Source of the DNA: an uncultured Oscillospiraceae bacterium
GTDB lineage: Bacteria > Bacillota > Clostridia > Oscillospirales > Acutalibacteraceae
Length of the DNA: 12,126 nucleotides
Direction: 5' to 3'
NCBI GenBank assembly: GCA_910588415.1
Contig: CAJUPK010000050.1
Coordinates: 2,627-14,752, forward strand
The notes beneath the pieces are model-generated. The model was given only the letters and a program-made list of their open reading frames with translations. It did not search any database and was not told the origin of the DNA. The position numbers and the translations under genes were made by a program. Shown here piece after piece: positions 6,777 through 12,126 of this stretch (position 1 is its first letter; each line of letters starts with the position of its first letter).

Positions 6777-7244
6777 ATGGAGGAGCTGGTAAAAAACGCG
6801 GGGGTTCTCTGCGGTGTGTTTCTGGTCACCGGACTGGCCGCCCGGCTGTGCCCCAAAAACAAGATGCTGGGGTTTGTGCAGGGGCTAACCGTTTTGGTGC
6901 TTTTAGTCTCCATGGCAGGGGCCCTGGCGGGCGTTTCCTGGGAGTGGCCGGAGACAGGGGGAGAGGCCTGCCGGAACCGTGAGCTGGAGGAGTATCTCCA
7001 GGACCAGTATACCCTGGCGGCAGAGGAGGAGGCCCGGCAGTATATCCAGGGCCTGCTGGCCTCCGCGGACATTCAGGCGAAAAAAATCAGCGTTGGGATA
7101 GATATAATGGAGGACAGCCGCATAGTATTAACAGAGGTCGCGGTATGGTTCGCCTACGAAAGCGACGCCCAAAGGGCCAGGGCACTGCTGCATGGCGCTT
7201 TGGGAGAGGGCATACACATAGAGGTAACCGTGGATGGAGATTAG
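6777..7244 (+). CDS. spoIIIAF: Stage III sporulation protein AF
   Basis: 155 residues. Two N-terminal membrane segments (VLCGVFLVTGLAARLC and MLGFVQGLTVLVLLVSMAGALAG) flank a short PKNK loop. A soluble domain then runs from about 60 to the end, with a helical EEYLQDQYTLAAEEEARQYI stretch and a beta-rich ring-building-like fold (AKKISVGIDIMEDSRIVLTEVAVWF). In Bacillus SpoIIIAF forms rings with other SpoIIIA proteins. The ATG at 6777 follows a purine-rich stretch (GGAGAGAGGG) as a weak ribosome site. A GTG at 6769 is in another frame and irrelevant. The 3' end overlaps spoIIIAG by 11 bases. Confidence 0.92.
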   Translation: MEELVKNAGVLCGVFLVTGLAARLCPKNKMLGFVQGLTVLVLLVSMAGALAGVSWEWPETGGEACRNRELEEYLQDQYTLAAEEEARQYIQGLLASADIQAKKISVGIDIMEDSRIVLTEVAVWFAYESDAQRARALLHGALGEGIHIEVTVDGD

Positions 7245-7764
7245 CAAAGCAAAAGAACGGCTGAAAAATCTGCTGAAGGACAAACGATTTGTACGGATTG
7301 CCCTGCTGCTGGGCATGGGAGGGATTGGGCTGATCTACCTTTCCTCCTGGTCCCTGCCGGAGCCAGGGGCCCAGCAGCCGGAGCAGGCGGCGGAGACCTG
7401 TGCTGGGGACTGCCAGCGCCAGCTGGAGGAGGACCTGCGGCGGGTGGTGCGGGCTGTGACAGGCGAGGATTCACCAGAGGTGATGATCACCCTGGAAAAC
7501 GCCGGAACAGCTGTCTACGCCCAGGACCGCAGGCAGAGCCAGCAGGAAAACGGCGGGGAGGAGGAGACCTCTCATGTAATTTTAGAGGACAAAGAGGGGG
7601 CGCAGCAGGGGCTGGCCCTGTCTCAGGAACAGCCCCAGGTAAAGGGGGCTGTCATCGTCAGCCGCGGCGCAGGGGACCCGGCCATACGGGAAAAGCTGGT
7701 AAATGCCGCCTGTACGGTGCTGGGGATATCCTCTGCCCGGGTGTGTGTGGTGCAGGGGTGGTAA
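7234..7764 (+). CDS. spoIIIAG: Stage III sporulation protein AG, ring-forming channel subunit
   Basis: 176 residues, shorter than the 229 of Bacillus. One membrane segment at about 20-38 (VRIALLLGMGGIGLIYLSS) is followed by a ring-building domain in the intermembrane space (EEDLRRVVRAVTGEDSPEVMITLENAG at one side, AVIVSRGAGDPAIREKLVNAA at the other). The insert between them (about 90-130, rich in Gln, Glu and Gly) corresponds to the beta-triangle insertion of the family. In Bacillus SpoIIIAG forms a large 30-fold ring. The start ATG lies inside spoIIIAF, with GAGG nine bases upstream. Confidence 0.92.
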   Translation: MEISKAKERLKNLLKDKRFVRIALLLGMGGIGLIYLSSWSLPEPGAQQPEQAAETCAGDCQRQLEEDLRRVVRAVTGEDSPEVMITLENAGTAVYAQDRRQSQQENGGEEETSHVILEDKEGAQQGLALSQEQPQVKGAVIVSRGAGDPAIREKLVNAACTVLGISSARVCVVQGW

Positions 7765-7816
7765 ACTGGTTCCCATAGAGTCCGCAAAATATTGTTAAGA
7801 AAAGGTGGTTTTTGCA

Positions 7817-8410
7817 ATGACGAAAAAAATTGGCAGGAAGCAGCTGGTACTGGCCTCTCTGGTGCTGGCCTTGGGAGCAGCGGTGTATCTGAACTGGCAG
7901 TTTGCGGGCACAAACAAGCTGCCGGTAGGAGACGACACAGGCAGTGCCTCCAGCCAGCTGGGGGCAGCCCAGCTGGTCAACAACGCTTATGTGGAGACCG
8001 TGTCGGACGATCTGCTGGAGTCATCCCCGGCCAACGCGGCGCCGGGCGAGAGCACCTTTGCGGAGGCAAGGCTGAACCGCCAGAACTCCCGGGACGAGGC
8101 CCTGGAGCTGATCGATAATGTGCTGGAGGACGTAAACGCGGACAGCGACGCCAAAAAGACGGCGGTGGAGCAGGCTTCTGCCATGGCCCAGAACATCCTG
8201 AAGGAGACCAACGTGGAGGGGCTGCTGAAGGCAAAGGGCTATGAGGAATGTGTGGCCTACATAGCGGACGGCCAGTGCAATGTGGTGGTTTCTGGCGACC
8301 TGCAGGACAGCGACATGCTGGTGGTGCAGGAGGTGGTGATGGAGCAGACCGGACTGTCCGCAGAGAAGATCAAGATCATTGGCTCTGGGAAGGAGCAGCC
8401 TGTGGAATAA
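7817..8410 (+). CDS. spoIIIAH: Stage III sporulation protein AH, SpoIIQ-binding channel subunit
   Basis: 197 residues with one membrane segment at about 9-26 (KQLVLASLVLALGAAVYL), a variable linker rich in Ser, Ala and Asp (about 30-85), and a C-terminal YscJ/FliF-type ring-building domain (NRQNSRDEALELIDNVL, then KKTAVEQASAMAQNI, and the strand region CVAYIADGQCNVVVSGDL). SpoIIIAH binds SpoIIQ from the forespore and forms the intercellular ring of the feeding-tube channel. The ATG at 7817 is preferred over GTG at 7805 because AGGTGG lies eight bases before the ATG. A 52-base gap separates it from spoIIIAG. It is the last gene of the operon. Confidence 0.94.
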   Translation: MTKKIGRKQLVLASLVLALGAAVYLNWQFAGTNKLPVGDDTGSASSQLGAAQLVNNAYVETVSDDLLESSPANAAPGESTFAEARLNRQNSRDEALELIDNVLEDVNADSDAKKTAVEQASAMAQNILKETNVEGLLKAKGYEECVAYIADGQCNVVVSGDLQDSDMLVVQEVVMEQTGLSAEKIKIIGSGKEQPVE

Positions 8411-8420
8411 AAGGAAAATA

Positions 8421-8466
8421 AAAGGAGCGGGGATGGTTTCCAGGGGAGACCGGCCCCGCTCCTTTT
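8421..8466 (+). terminator. Strong terminator of the spoIIIA operon
   Basis: A perfect 12-bp stem AAAGGAGCGGGG (8421-8432) with CCCCGCTCCTTT (8454-8465). An inner stem GGTTTCC/GGAGACC with one G-U pair continues it almost to the loop. The T-run TTTT at the 3' side is short and partly within the stem. It starts 10 bases after the spoIIIAH stop. Confidence 0.85.
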
Positions 8467-8478
8467 GCCAGGTGGAGA

Positions 8479-8511
8479 TTGTCACCCGGCTTGTAAAAGA
8501 AGCGTTGACAA
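8479..8511. promoter_or_regulatory. Candidate BirA operator (9-N15-9 palindrome)
   Basis: TTGTCACCC (8479-8487) and CGTTGACAA (8503-8511) are inverted halves separated by exactly 15 bases. Comparative genomics describes BirA sites as TTGTAAACC-N14/15-GGTTTACAA; each half here agrees at 7 of 9 positions. Outer arms GGTGG (8471-8475) and CCACC (8513-8517) extend the symmetry with a 2-base offset. The right half overlaps the -35 box TTGACA, so occupancy would block transcription of birA-bioY. BirA encoded downstream has the N-terminal helix-turn-helix needed for this. Confidence 0.65.
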
Positions 8512-8533
8512 TCCACCTTGGCCATGATACCAT
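8505..8533 (+). promoter_or_regulatory. Sigma-A promoter of the birA-bioY operon
   Basis: A perfect -35 box TTGACA (8505-8510), a 17-base spacer, and a -10 box TACCAT (8528-8533; four of six consensus bases). The leader to the birA ATG is about 160 bases and carries two hairpins. Confidence 0.65.
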
Positions 8534-8582
8534 AAATTTCGGAAACGGAATCATAAGAGCCTGTTTGAGAGAGGGACAAGGG

Positions 8583-8629
8583 GGGCAGAGCGGGAAACTC
8601 TGCCCGCGCTTGAAAGCTGCTTTTTCAAG
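8583..8629 (+). other. Two hairpins in the birA leader
   Basis: GGGCAGAG/CTCTGCCC (8583-8605, 7-base loop) and CTTGAAA/TTTCAAG (8609-8629, 7-base loop with TTTTT in the 3' side) stand side by side in the 5' leader. The T-run lies within the second stem rather than after it, so neither is a classical terminator. They could be RNA structures with an attenuator or stability role, or a repeat remnant. No known riboswitch architecture was recognised. Confidence 0.4.
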
Positions 8630-8702
8630 GGGACGGACTACATAAGCTGGCTGCCGGGGCGTTCTCTCTGGATTCCGCGGCGGGCCGGAGAAGGGAGGAA
8701 AC

Positions 8703-9719
8703 ATGGACATTTCAGACAAAGTATTGCAGCTGCTGCGGGAAAGCAGCCGGAATCTTTCCGGCGAGGAGATGGCCGATATGCTGGGAATCAGCCGGAATTC
8801 TGTGTGGAAGGCAGTAAAAAAACTCCGCCAGGCAGACTATGAGATTGACGCTGCCACCAACCGGGGCTACCGGCTGGTATCAGAGAGCAATGTGTTGAGC
8901 CCGGAGAATATCCGCCGGTACCTGGACAGCGGCCTGCGGGACGTGGCCATCGAGGTGCGGGAGGAGGTGACCTCTACCAACACGGTGCTGAAGGCCATAG
9001 CGGAGCAGGGGGGCCGGGAGGGCATGGTGGTGATTGCCGAACACCAGACCCAGGGCAAGGGACGGCTGGGACGGTCTTTCTACGCGCCGAAAAAGACAGG
9101 TCTGTACATGAGCGTGCTGCTTCGGCCCGCGATCTCCGCAGAGCAGTCGCTGGCCATCACCACAGCAGCGGCCGTGGCGGTGGCAGAAGCCATTGACCAG
9201 GTGACCGGCCAGCGGGCGCAGATCAAATGGGTCAACGACGTGTATCTGTATGGAGCCAAGGTTTGCGGCATACTGACAGAAGCGGCGCTGGACTTTGAGA
9301 ACGGCAAGCTGAACTATGCGGTTTTAGGCATGGGCGTGAACATACAGGAGCCGCCCGGAGGCTTCCCCGCGCAGCTGCAGGGGGTGGCCGGGGCCATTTT
9401 CAAGGGGCCCGCTCCGGCGGGGGCCAGGACCAGGCTGGCAGCCGGGATATTGAACCGCTTTTTCGGCTATTACCGGGCGCTGCCGGAACAAGTCTTTATG
9501 CAGGAGTACCGGGAACGCTCCCTGCTGACTGGCATGGAGATATGCTTTCAGCAGGGCAGCAGGACCTGGGAAGGGGTGGTTACTGGCGTGGATGAGGAGG
9601 CCAGGCTGCTGGTGCGCCTGGAGGACGGCAGAATAAAAGCCTTTGGTGCGGGAGAGGTCTCTATTGTAAAGAAAAGCCTAATGGACAATTTGCAGACAAA
9701 GAAAAGGGAGTGTTTATGA
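8703..9719 (+). CDS. birA: Bifunctional biotin ligase / biotin operon repressor BirA
   Basis: 338 residues with the full three-domain layout. An N-terminal winged helix (about 1-62: SGEEMADMLGISRNSVWKAVK) gives DNA binding. The central biotin protein ligase domain (about 80-265) has STN at 91-93, the biotinyl-AMP loop GKGRLGR at 118-124, KWVND at 175-179 (most relatives have KWPND) and GILTE at 189-193. A C-terminal SH3-like domain follows (about 270-330). The enzyme activates biotin with ATP and attaches it to carboxylase carrier proteins; biotinyl-AMP-loaded BirA represses biotin genes. The start ATG has GGGAGG four bases upstream. The stop overlaps the bioY start. A candidate operator at 8479-8511 suggests autoregulation. 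Confidence 0.95.
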   Translation: MDISDKVLQLLRESSRNLSGEEMADMLGISRNSVWKAVKKLRQADYEIDAATNRGYRLVSESNVLSPENIRRYLDSGLRDVAIEVREEVTSTNTVLKAIAEQGGREGMVVIAEHQTQGKGRLGRSFYAPKKTGLYMSVLLRPAISAEQSLAITTAAAVAVAEAIDQVTGQRAQIKWVNDVYLYGAKVCGILTEAALDFENGKLNYAVLGMGVNIQEPPGGFPAQLQGVAGAIFKGPAPAGARTRLAAGILNRFFGYYRALPEQVFMQEYRERSLLTGMEICFQQGSRTWEGVVTGVDEEARLLVRLEDGRIKAFGAGEVSIVKKSLMDNLQTKKRECL

Positions 9720-10273
9720 TGAAACTGGAATTGAGAAATAATGTGCAGAAAACCGTGTGCGTGGGAGTGATGGCAGCGCTGCTGGCGGTGTTGTCCCAGA
9801 TCTCTCTGCCCCTGCCCAGCGGGATACCCGTAACCCTGCAGACCTTTGCCGTGGCCCTGTGCGGCTGCGTTTTGGGACCAGCCATGGGGACGCTGGCAGT
9901 GGCTGTGTACCTGGCGCTGGGCGCGGTGGGCGTGCCAGTGCTGGCGGGCTTTGGCGGCGGGTTTGGTTCCTTTTTAGGGGTGACAGGGGGCTACTTATGG
10001 GGATTTCTCCCCCTGGCCCTGCTCTGCGGACTGGCGGCCCTGTCCAAAAACCGAGGAATAGCCGCTGGACTGGGGATGGCCGGACTGGCGCTGTGCCATA
10101 TATTTGGCGTAATCCAGTTTGGGCTGGTGATGTCAGTGCCGCTTTTAGAGGCATTTCTGATTGCTTCCGCACCCTATCTGCTAAAGGATATCCTGTCTGT
10201 TGTGCTGGCCTATTTCGCGGCTATGGCAATCATTGCCAGCCTTAAAAAAGCGGGCAGAGGAGGCGTTGTATGA
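9716..10273 (+). CDS. bioY: Biotin transporter substrate-binding subunit BioY
   Basis: 185 residues, the normal BioY size, with about six membrane segments. Family features are the region around residues 36-46 (SGIPVTLQTFAVAL), LGPAMGTLAVAVYLALGAVGVPVLAGF, and FGSFLGVTGGYLWGF. BioY is the biotin-binding S component of an ECF transporter and usually works with EcfT and two EcfA ATPases encoded elsewhere; none are in this window. The ATG at 9716 overlaps the birA stop as ATGA, with GGGAG five bases upstream; the GTG at 9710 would overlap the ribosome site. Co-transcription with birA links biotin uptake to biotin sensing. Confidence 0.95.
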   Translation: MMKLELRNNVQKTVCVGVMAALLAVLSQISLPLPSGIPVTLQTFAVALCGCVLGPAMGTLAVAVYLALGAVGVPVLAGFGGGFGSFLGVTGGYLWGFLPLALLCGLAALSKNRGIAAGLGMAGLALCHIFGVIQFGLVMSVPLLEAFLIASAPYLLKDILSVVLAYFAAMAIIASLKKAGRGGVV

Positions 10274-10686
10274 GGGAGATCCGGGGGCACCATCTGTTTT
10301 GCATGACGTTGTTTTCGGGCCATGGGTATGACCAGGAGTTTACGGAAAACATGGCCGGATTGATAGACAGCCTGCGGGAAGGGGAGCATTTCTGCCTATG
10401 CCTGGGACCAGACGCGGTCTGCAGGGCTTGTCCCCACAGACAGCCGGACGGCGGGTGCCAGCTGGCTGGCAGCGATGTGCTGGACCAGGACCAGGCAGCC
10501 CGGGAGATTCTGGGCCTGCAGCCAGGTCAGGAGCTGTGCTGGACGAAGGTGAAGGACAAGCTGGCCGCCGTAACGCAGGAGGAGTTTGGGCGGGTGTGCG
10601 GGGACTGCCGCTGGAAGGAAGAGGGGCTGTGCAGTTATGCCTTGCTGCGCCAGCGCACGGGACAGAACGAAGGGGCTATGCCCTGA
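10270..10686 (+). CDS. Cysteine-rich DUF1284 family protein
   Basis: 138 residues beginning REIRGHHLFCMTLFSGHGY, the family signature of DUF1284 (LRGHHLLC-like start). Ten cysteines are present; two clusters, Cys51-x2-Cys54-x8-Cys63 and Cys110-x2-Cys113-x7-Cys121, plus His7/His8 and Cys11, suggest bound metal, iron-sulfur or zinc. The function is not established. It is translationally coupled to bioY by an ATGA overlap, so it belongs to the birA-bioY operon here. Its last 11 bases overlap the 3' end of the - strand pseudo-Fic gene. Confidence 0.85.
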   Translation: MREIRGHHLFCMTLFSGHGYDQEFTENMAGLIDSLREGEHFCLCLGPDAVCRACPHRQPDGGCQLAGSDVLDQDQAAREILGLQPGQELCWTKVKDKLAAVTQEEFGRVCGDCRWKEEGLCSYALLRQRTGQNEGAMP

Positions 10687-11542
10687 CATACCGGCTGCCC
10701 CGGGAGGCTCCTATCCGGCGGATGGCGCCGGATTTGATCATTAGGCCCAAAACAGCCTCAATGGTGGTGGGGCTGACTTCCGGCAGGGCAGCACAGATTT
10801 CCGCTTTGGAGATGGGATGGGCGCTGCTTAGGACAAGACTCTCAATGCTGGCCCGCTTGGTGGGTTTGGGACCGGGCTTGGCGGCAGCGGCCTGCTGAAA
10901 GCTCATGTACAGCAGAGAGAGGAATATTTCCAGATAGGGAAGGTATTCGCTCTGGTTTTCCTCCCAGCCGCGGCAGGACAGGGTAAAGGCGCGGTGGTAA
11001 AAGGGGTAGAATTGGCGGATGGATTCCTCCAGGGAGGTACACCGGCACAGCTCATAGCCAGAACGGCGCAGCAGCAGGCGGGCAAGCAGCAGGGACATGC
11101 CAGGCGTCTCCTCCTGGAAGGGGGCAAGGCAGTACATATCCAGAGTAAAGCAGGGGACCAGCAAAAGGGGAGACACAGCCTCCGTTGCTAAGTCATAGGC
11201 AGAAAGCGCCAGGTGGAGTGCCTGGCGCTTTTCTGCACATATATACTGGGAAAAATCCAGAGCCTGCTGCAGAAAATCGGCTGTAGACAGCCCAGGGTAC
11301 AGAGAAGCATGATAGCTGTTGTGCAGGCACTCCTTATAGCGGGGAGGAACCTGGCCCTCTAAGGCCAGAATACCCTGCAGGGAACGGGCCTCGGCCTCTG
11401 CAGGAAGTTTTTCAAACCGGCTGGGAGACTGCTTTAGGCGCTGGAGGGAAAAACTGTTTAGATGTTCTAAAGAGACCAGCAGGCTGGAGAGGTCCTCTGG
11501 AAGAGGAAGTTTGTTGAGAAAGGAATACTCATAGCGGTGCAT
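10676..11542 (-). CDS. Fic-family-like protein with degenerate catalytic motif and C-terminal winged helix
   Basis: 288 residues. Residues about 60-215 follow the Fic/DOC pattern. The stretch LDMYCLAPFQEETPGMSLLLARLLLRRSGYELCRCTSLEESI, read in two parts, lines up without gaps with the IHPFSDGNGRMSRLL active-site loop and following helix. FYHRAFTLSCRGWEENQSEY then matches the YYxAL-SS-GWHEN-NDY segment. Catalytic His is Ala140 and the GNGR loop is Glu145-Thr146-Pro147-Gly148; Pro141 and Phe142 remain. AMP-transfer activity is therefore unlikely. Residues about 230-288 form a winged helix (ISKAEICAALPEVSPTTIEAVL, then GAIRRIGASRGSRYV), common in bacterial Fic proteins. The ATG at 11542 has AAAAGGAGG eight bases upstream. 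It is divergent from an AraC-type gene. It may be a DNA-binding regulator built on a dead Fic fold. Fic membership is inferred by eye. Confidence 0.7.
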   Translation of the reverse strand: MHRYEYSFLNKLPLPEDLSSLLVSLEHLNSFSLQRLKQSPSRFEKLPAEAEARSLQGILALEGQVPPRYKECLHNSYHASLYPGLSTADFLQQALDFSQYICAEKRQALHLALSAYDLATEAVSPLLLVPCFTLDMYCLAPFQEETPGMSLLLARLLLRRSGYELCRCTSLEESIRQFYPFYHRAFTLSCRGWEENQSEYLPYLEIFLSLLYMSFQQAAAAKPGPKPTKRASIESLVLSSAHPISKAEICAALPEVSPTTIEAVLGLMIKSGAIRRIGASRGSRYVRA

Positions 11543-11568
11543 GGCTTACGCCTCCTTTTCTGCACATA

Positions 11569-11597
11569 ATTATAACAGAGAAAAGAGGGGAAATCAA
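11569..11597 (-). promoter_or_regulatory. Sigma-A promoter of the pseudo-Fic gene
   Basis: On the - strand TTGATT (11592-11597), a 17-base spacer and TATAAT (11569-11574). The -10 box is perfect and the -35 matches four of six. The leader to the ribosome site is only about 10 bases. Confidence 0.8.
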
Positions 11598-11620
11598 CCG
11601 TTTGGCGCAGAAAAGAGGGG
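11579..11620. repeat. Two 12-bp direct repeats, candidate operators in a divergent promoter region
   Basis: AGAAAAGAGGGG occurs at 11579-11590 and again at 11609-11620, start to start exactly 30 bases, about three helical turns, so both lie on the same DNA face. The first copy lies in the spacer of the - strand promoter, and the second just upstream of both -35 boxes. An inverted, slightly different copy (TGCAGAAAAGGAGG on the - strand, 11551-11564) overlaps the pseudo-Fic ribosome site. Direct repeats in such positions fit binding of an AraC-type or winged-helix regulator. Confidence 0.5.
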
Positions 11621-11630
11621 GTTTGCAGGC

Positions 11631-11659
11631 TTGCTTTTCCCAGCGGGATACATTATAAT
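11631..11659 (+). promoter_or_regulatory. Sigma-A promoter of the AraC-type gene
   Basis: TTGCTT (11631-11636), a 17-base spacer and TATAAT (11654-11659). The -10 box ends only 17 bases before the ATG at 11677, with GAAGGTGG in between, so the mRNA leader is very short. Confidence 0.75.
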
Positions 11660-11676
11660 GGAGAAGGTGGTTTTAT

Positions 11677-12126
11677 ATGGAATTATTTAAGGATGACCAG
11701 AACCGGGAGCTGAAGCTGCACGGCACCTATGGCTTCCCAGTCTATGTGGATAAAAAGATGATTTCCTCCTATCCCACTGGCTTTTTTCCCTGGCATTGGC
11801 ACGATGAGATTGAATTTACGCAGATCGTCTCCGGCCAGATGGAATACCGGGTCAATGACAGCCGCTTTTTGCTGCAGGCAGGCCAGGGGCTTTTCTGCAA
11901 TTCGGGGGCGCTGCACTTTGGATGTATGGCAGGCGGCGACTGCGAGTATATATCCATCACCTTTCACCCCCGGCTGCTGGCAGGCTTTGAAGGGAGCGCT
12001 GTGGGAAAGCAGTACGTGTATCCGCTGGTAGAAAGTCCGGCGCTGGCCTCCCTTTTGCTGGAACCAGAGGTACCCTGGCAGCGGGACATGCTGGCCGGAC
12101 TGGCAGAGCTCTACCGGATGTGCAGA
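11677..12126 (+). CDS. AraC-family transcriptional regulator, N-terminal cupin part (3' truncated by window end)
   Basis: 150 codons are visible and the frame stays open to the window end. The N-terminal domain is an AraC_binding-type cupin: FPWHWHDEIEFTQIVSG (His40, His42, Asp43, Glu44) with following strands EYRVNDSRFLLQAGQGLFCNSGALHF. This is the ligand-sensing domain common in gut Clostridia regulators of sugar use. The helix-turn-helix domain expected at the C-terminus would lie beyond the window. Length so far fits about half of a ~290-residue member. The start ATG has AAGGTGG six bases upstream. It is divergent from the pseudo-Fic gene. Confidence 0.88.
   Translation, partial: MELFKDDQNRELKLHGTYGFPVYVDKKMISSYPTGFFPWHWHDEIEFTQIVSGQMEYRVNDSRFLLQAGQGLFCNSGALHFGCMAGGDCEYISITFHPRLLAGFEGSAVGKQYVYPLVESPALASLLLEPEVPWQRDMLAGLAELYRMCR

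Noticed and set aside
5708..7072. Long - strand open frame (454 codons) opposite spoIIIAE-AF
   Set aside because: Shadow of two confident spoIIIA genes; rich in Ala, Ser, Thr and Pro with no recognisable domain.
8505..8533. Idea that spoIIIA transcription simply runs on into birA
   Set aside because: A 12-bp GC-rich terminator stem and a separate TTGACA promoter lie between them, so they are more likely separate units.
8534..8702. Possible known riboswitch in the birA leader
   Set aside because: Only two simple hairpins are visible and no conserved junction or core of a known riboswitch class could be recognised.
8021..8719. - strand open frame opposite spoIIIAH and the birA leader
   Set aside because: It runs against a confident gene and through a strong terminator hairpin; no protein family features.

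Overview
The window looks like chromosomal DNA from a GC-rich, endospore-forming member of the Clostridia, probably a gut anaerobe of the Oscillospirales/Lachnospirales type. The evidence is a complete eight-gene spoIIIA sporulation operon, GC-biased third codon positions, strong AGGAGG-type ribosome sites, and good sigma-A promoters at single genes. The genus cannot be fixed from the sequence. The first 17 bases are identical to the 3' end of the Illumina TruSeq adapter, so the left edge is a contig end with untrimmed adapter.

Left part (18-3141): the C-terminal part of a carbohydrate-active-enzyme-like protein on the + strand and a complete type-B carboxylesterase on the - strand converge on a shared hairpin terminator (736-774). 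The esterase has its own near-consensus promoter. Upstream of it, also on the - strand, is a small membrane-anchored protein of unknown function. The following intergenic stretch (3142-3547) is packed with six hairpins in about 205 bp and looks like a dispersed palindromic element.

Middle (3548-8466): spoIIIAA-AB-AC-AD-AE-AF-AG-AH, mostly joined by ATGA overlaps and closed by a strong hairpin terminator. These genes encode the mother-cell half of the SpoIIIA-SpoIIQ channel that links mother cell and forespore. The SpoIIIAA ATPase is unusual: Walker A is intact, but the Asp-Glu of Walker B is not present in recognisable form.

Right part (8471-10686): birA, bioY and a cysteine-rich DUF1284 gene form a tightly overlapping operon. 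A TTGACA promoter upstream overlaps a 9-N15-9 palindrome with the architecture of a BirA operator. This suggests that biotin ligase/repressor controls itself and the biotin uptake protein.

Far right (10676-12126): two divergent genes. The - strand gene encodes a Fic-family-like protein with a C-terminal winged helix, but its catalytic HPFxDGNGR motif is replaced by APFQEETPG, so it is probably a pseudo-Fic regulator or scaffold. The + strand gene is the N-terminal cupin part of an AraC-family regulator cut by the window end. Their shared promoter region carries two 12-bp direct repeats exactly 30 bp apart and an inverted relative. The pseudo-Fic gene and this promoter region are the parts most likely to hold undescribed biology.
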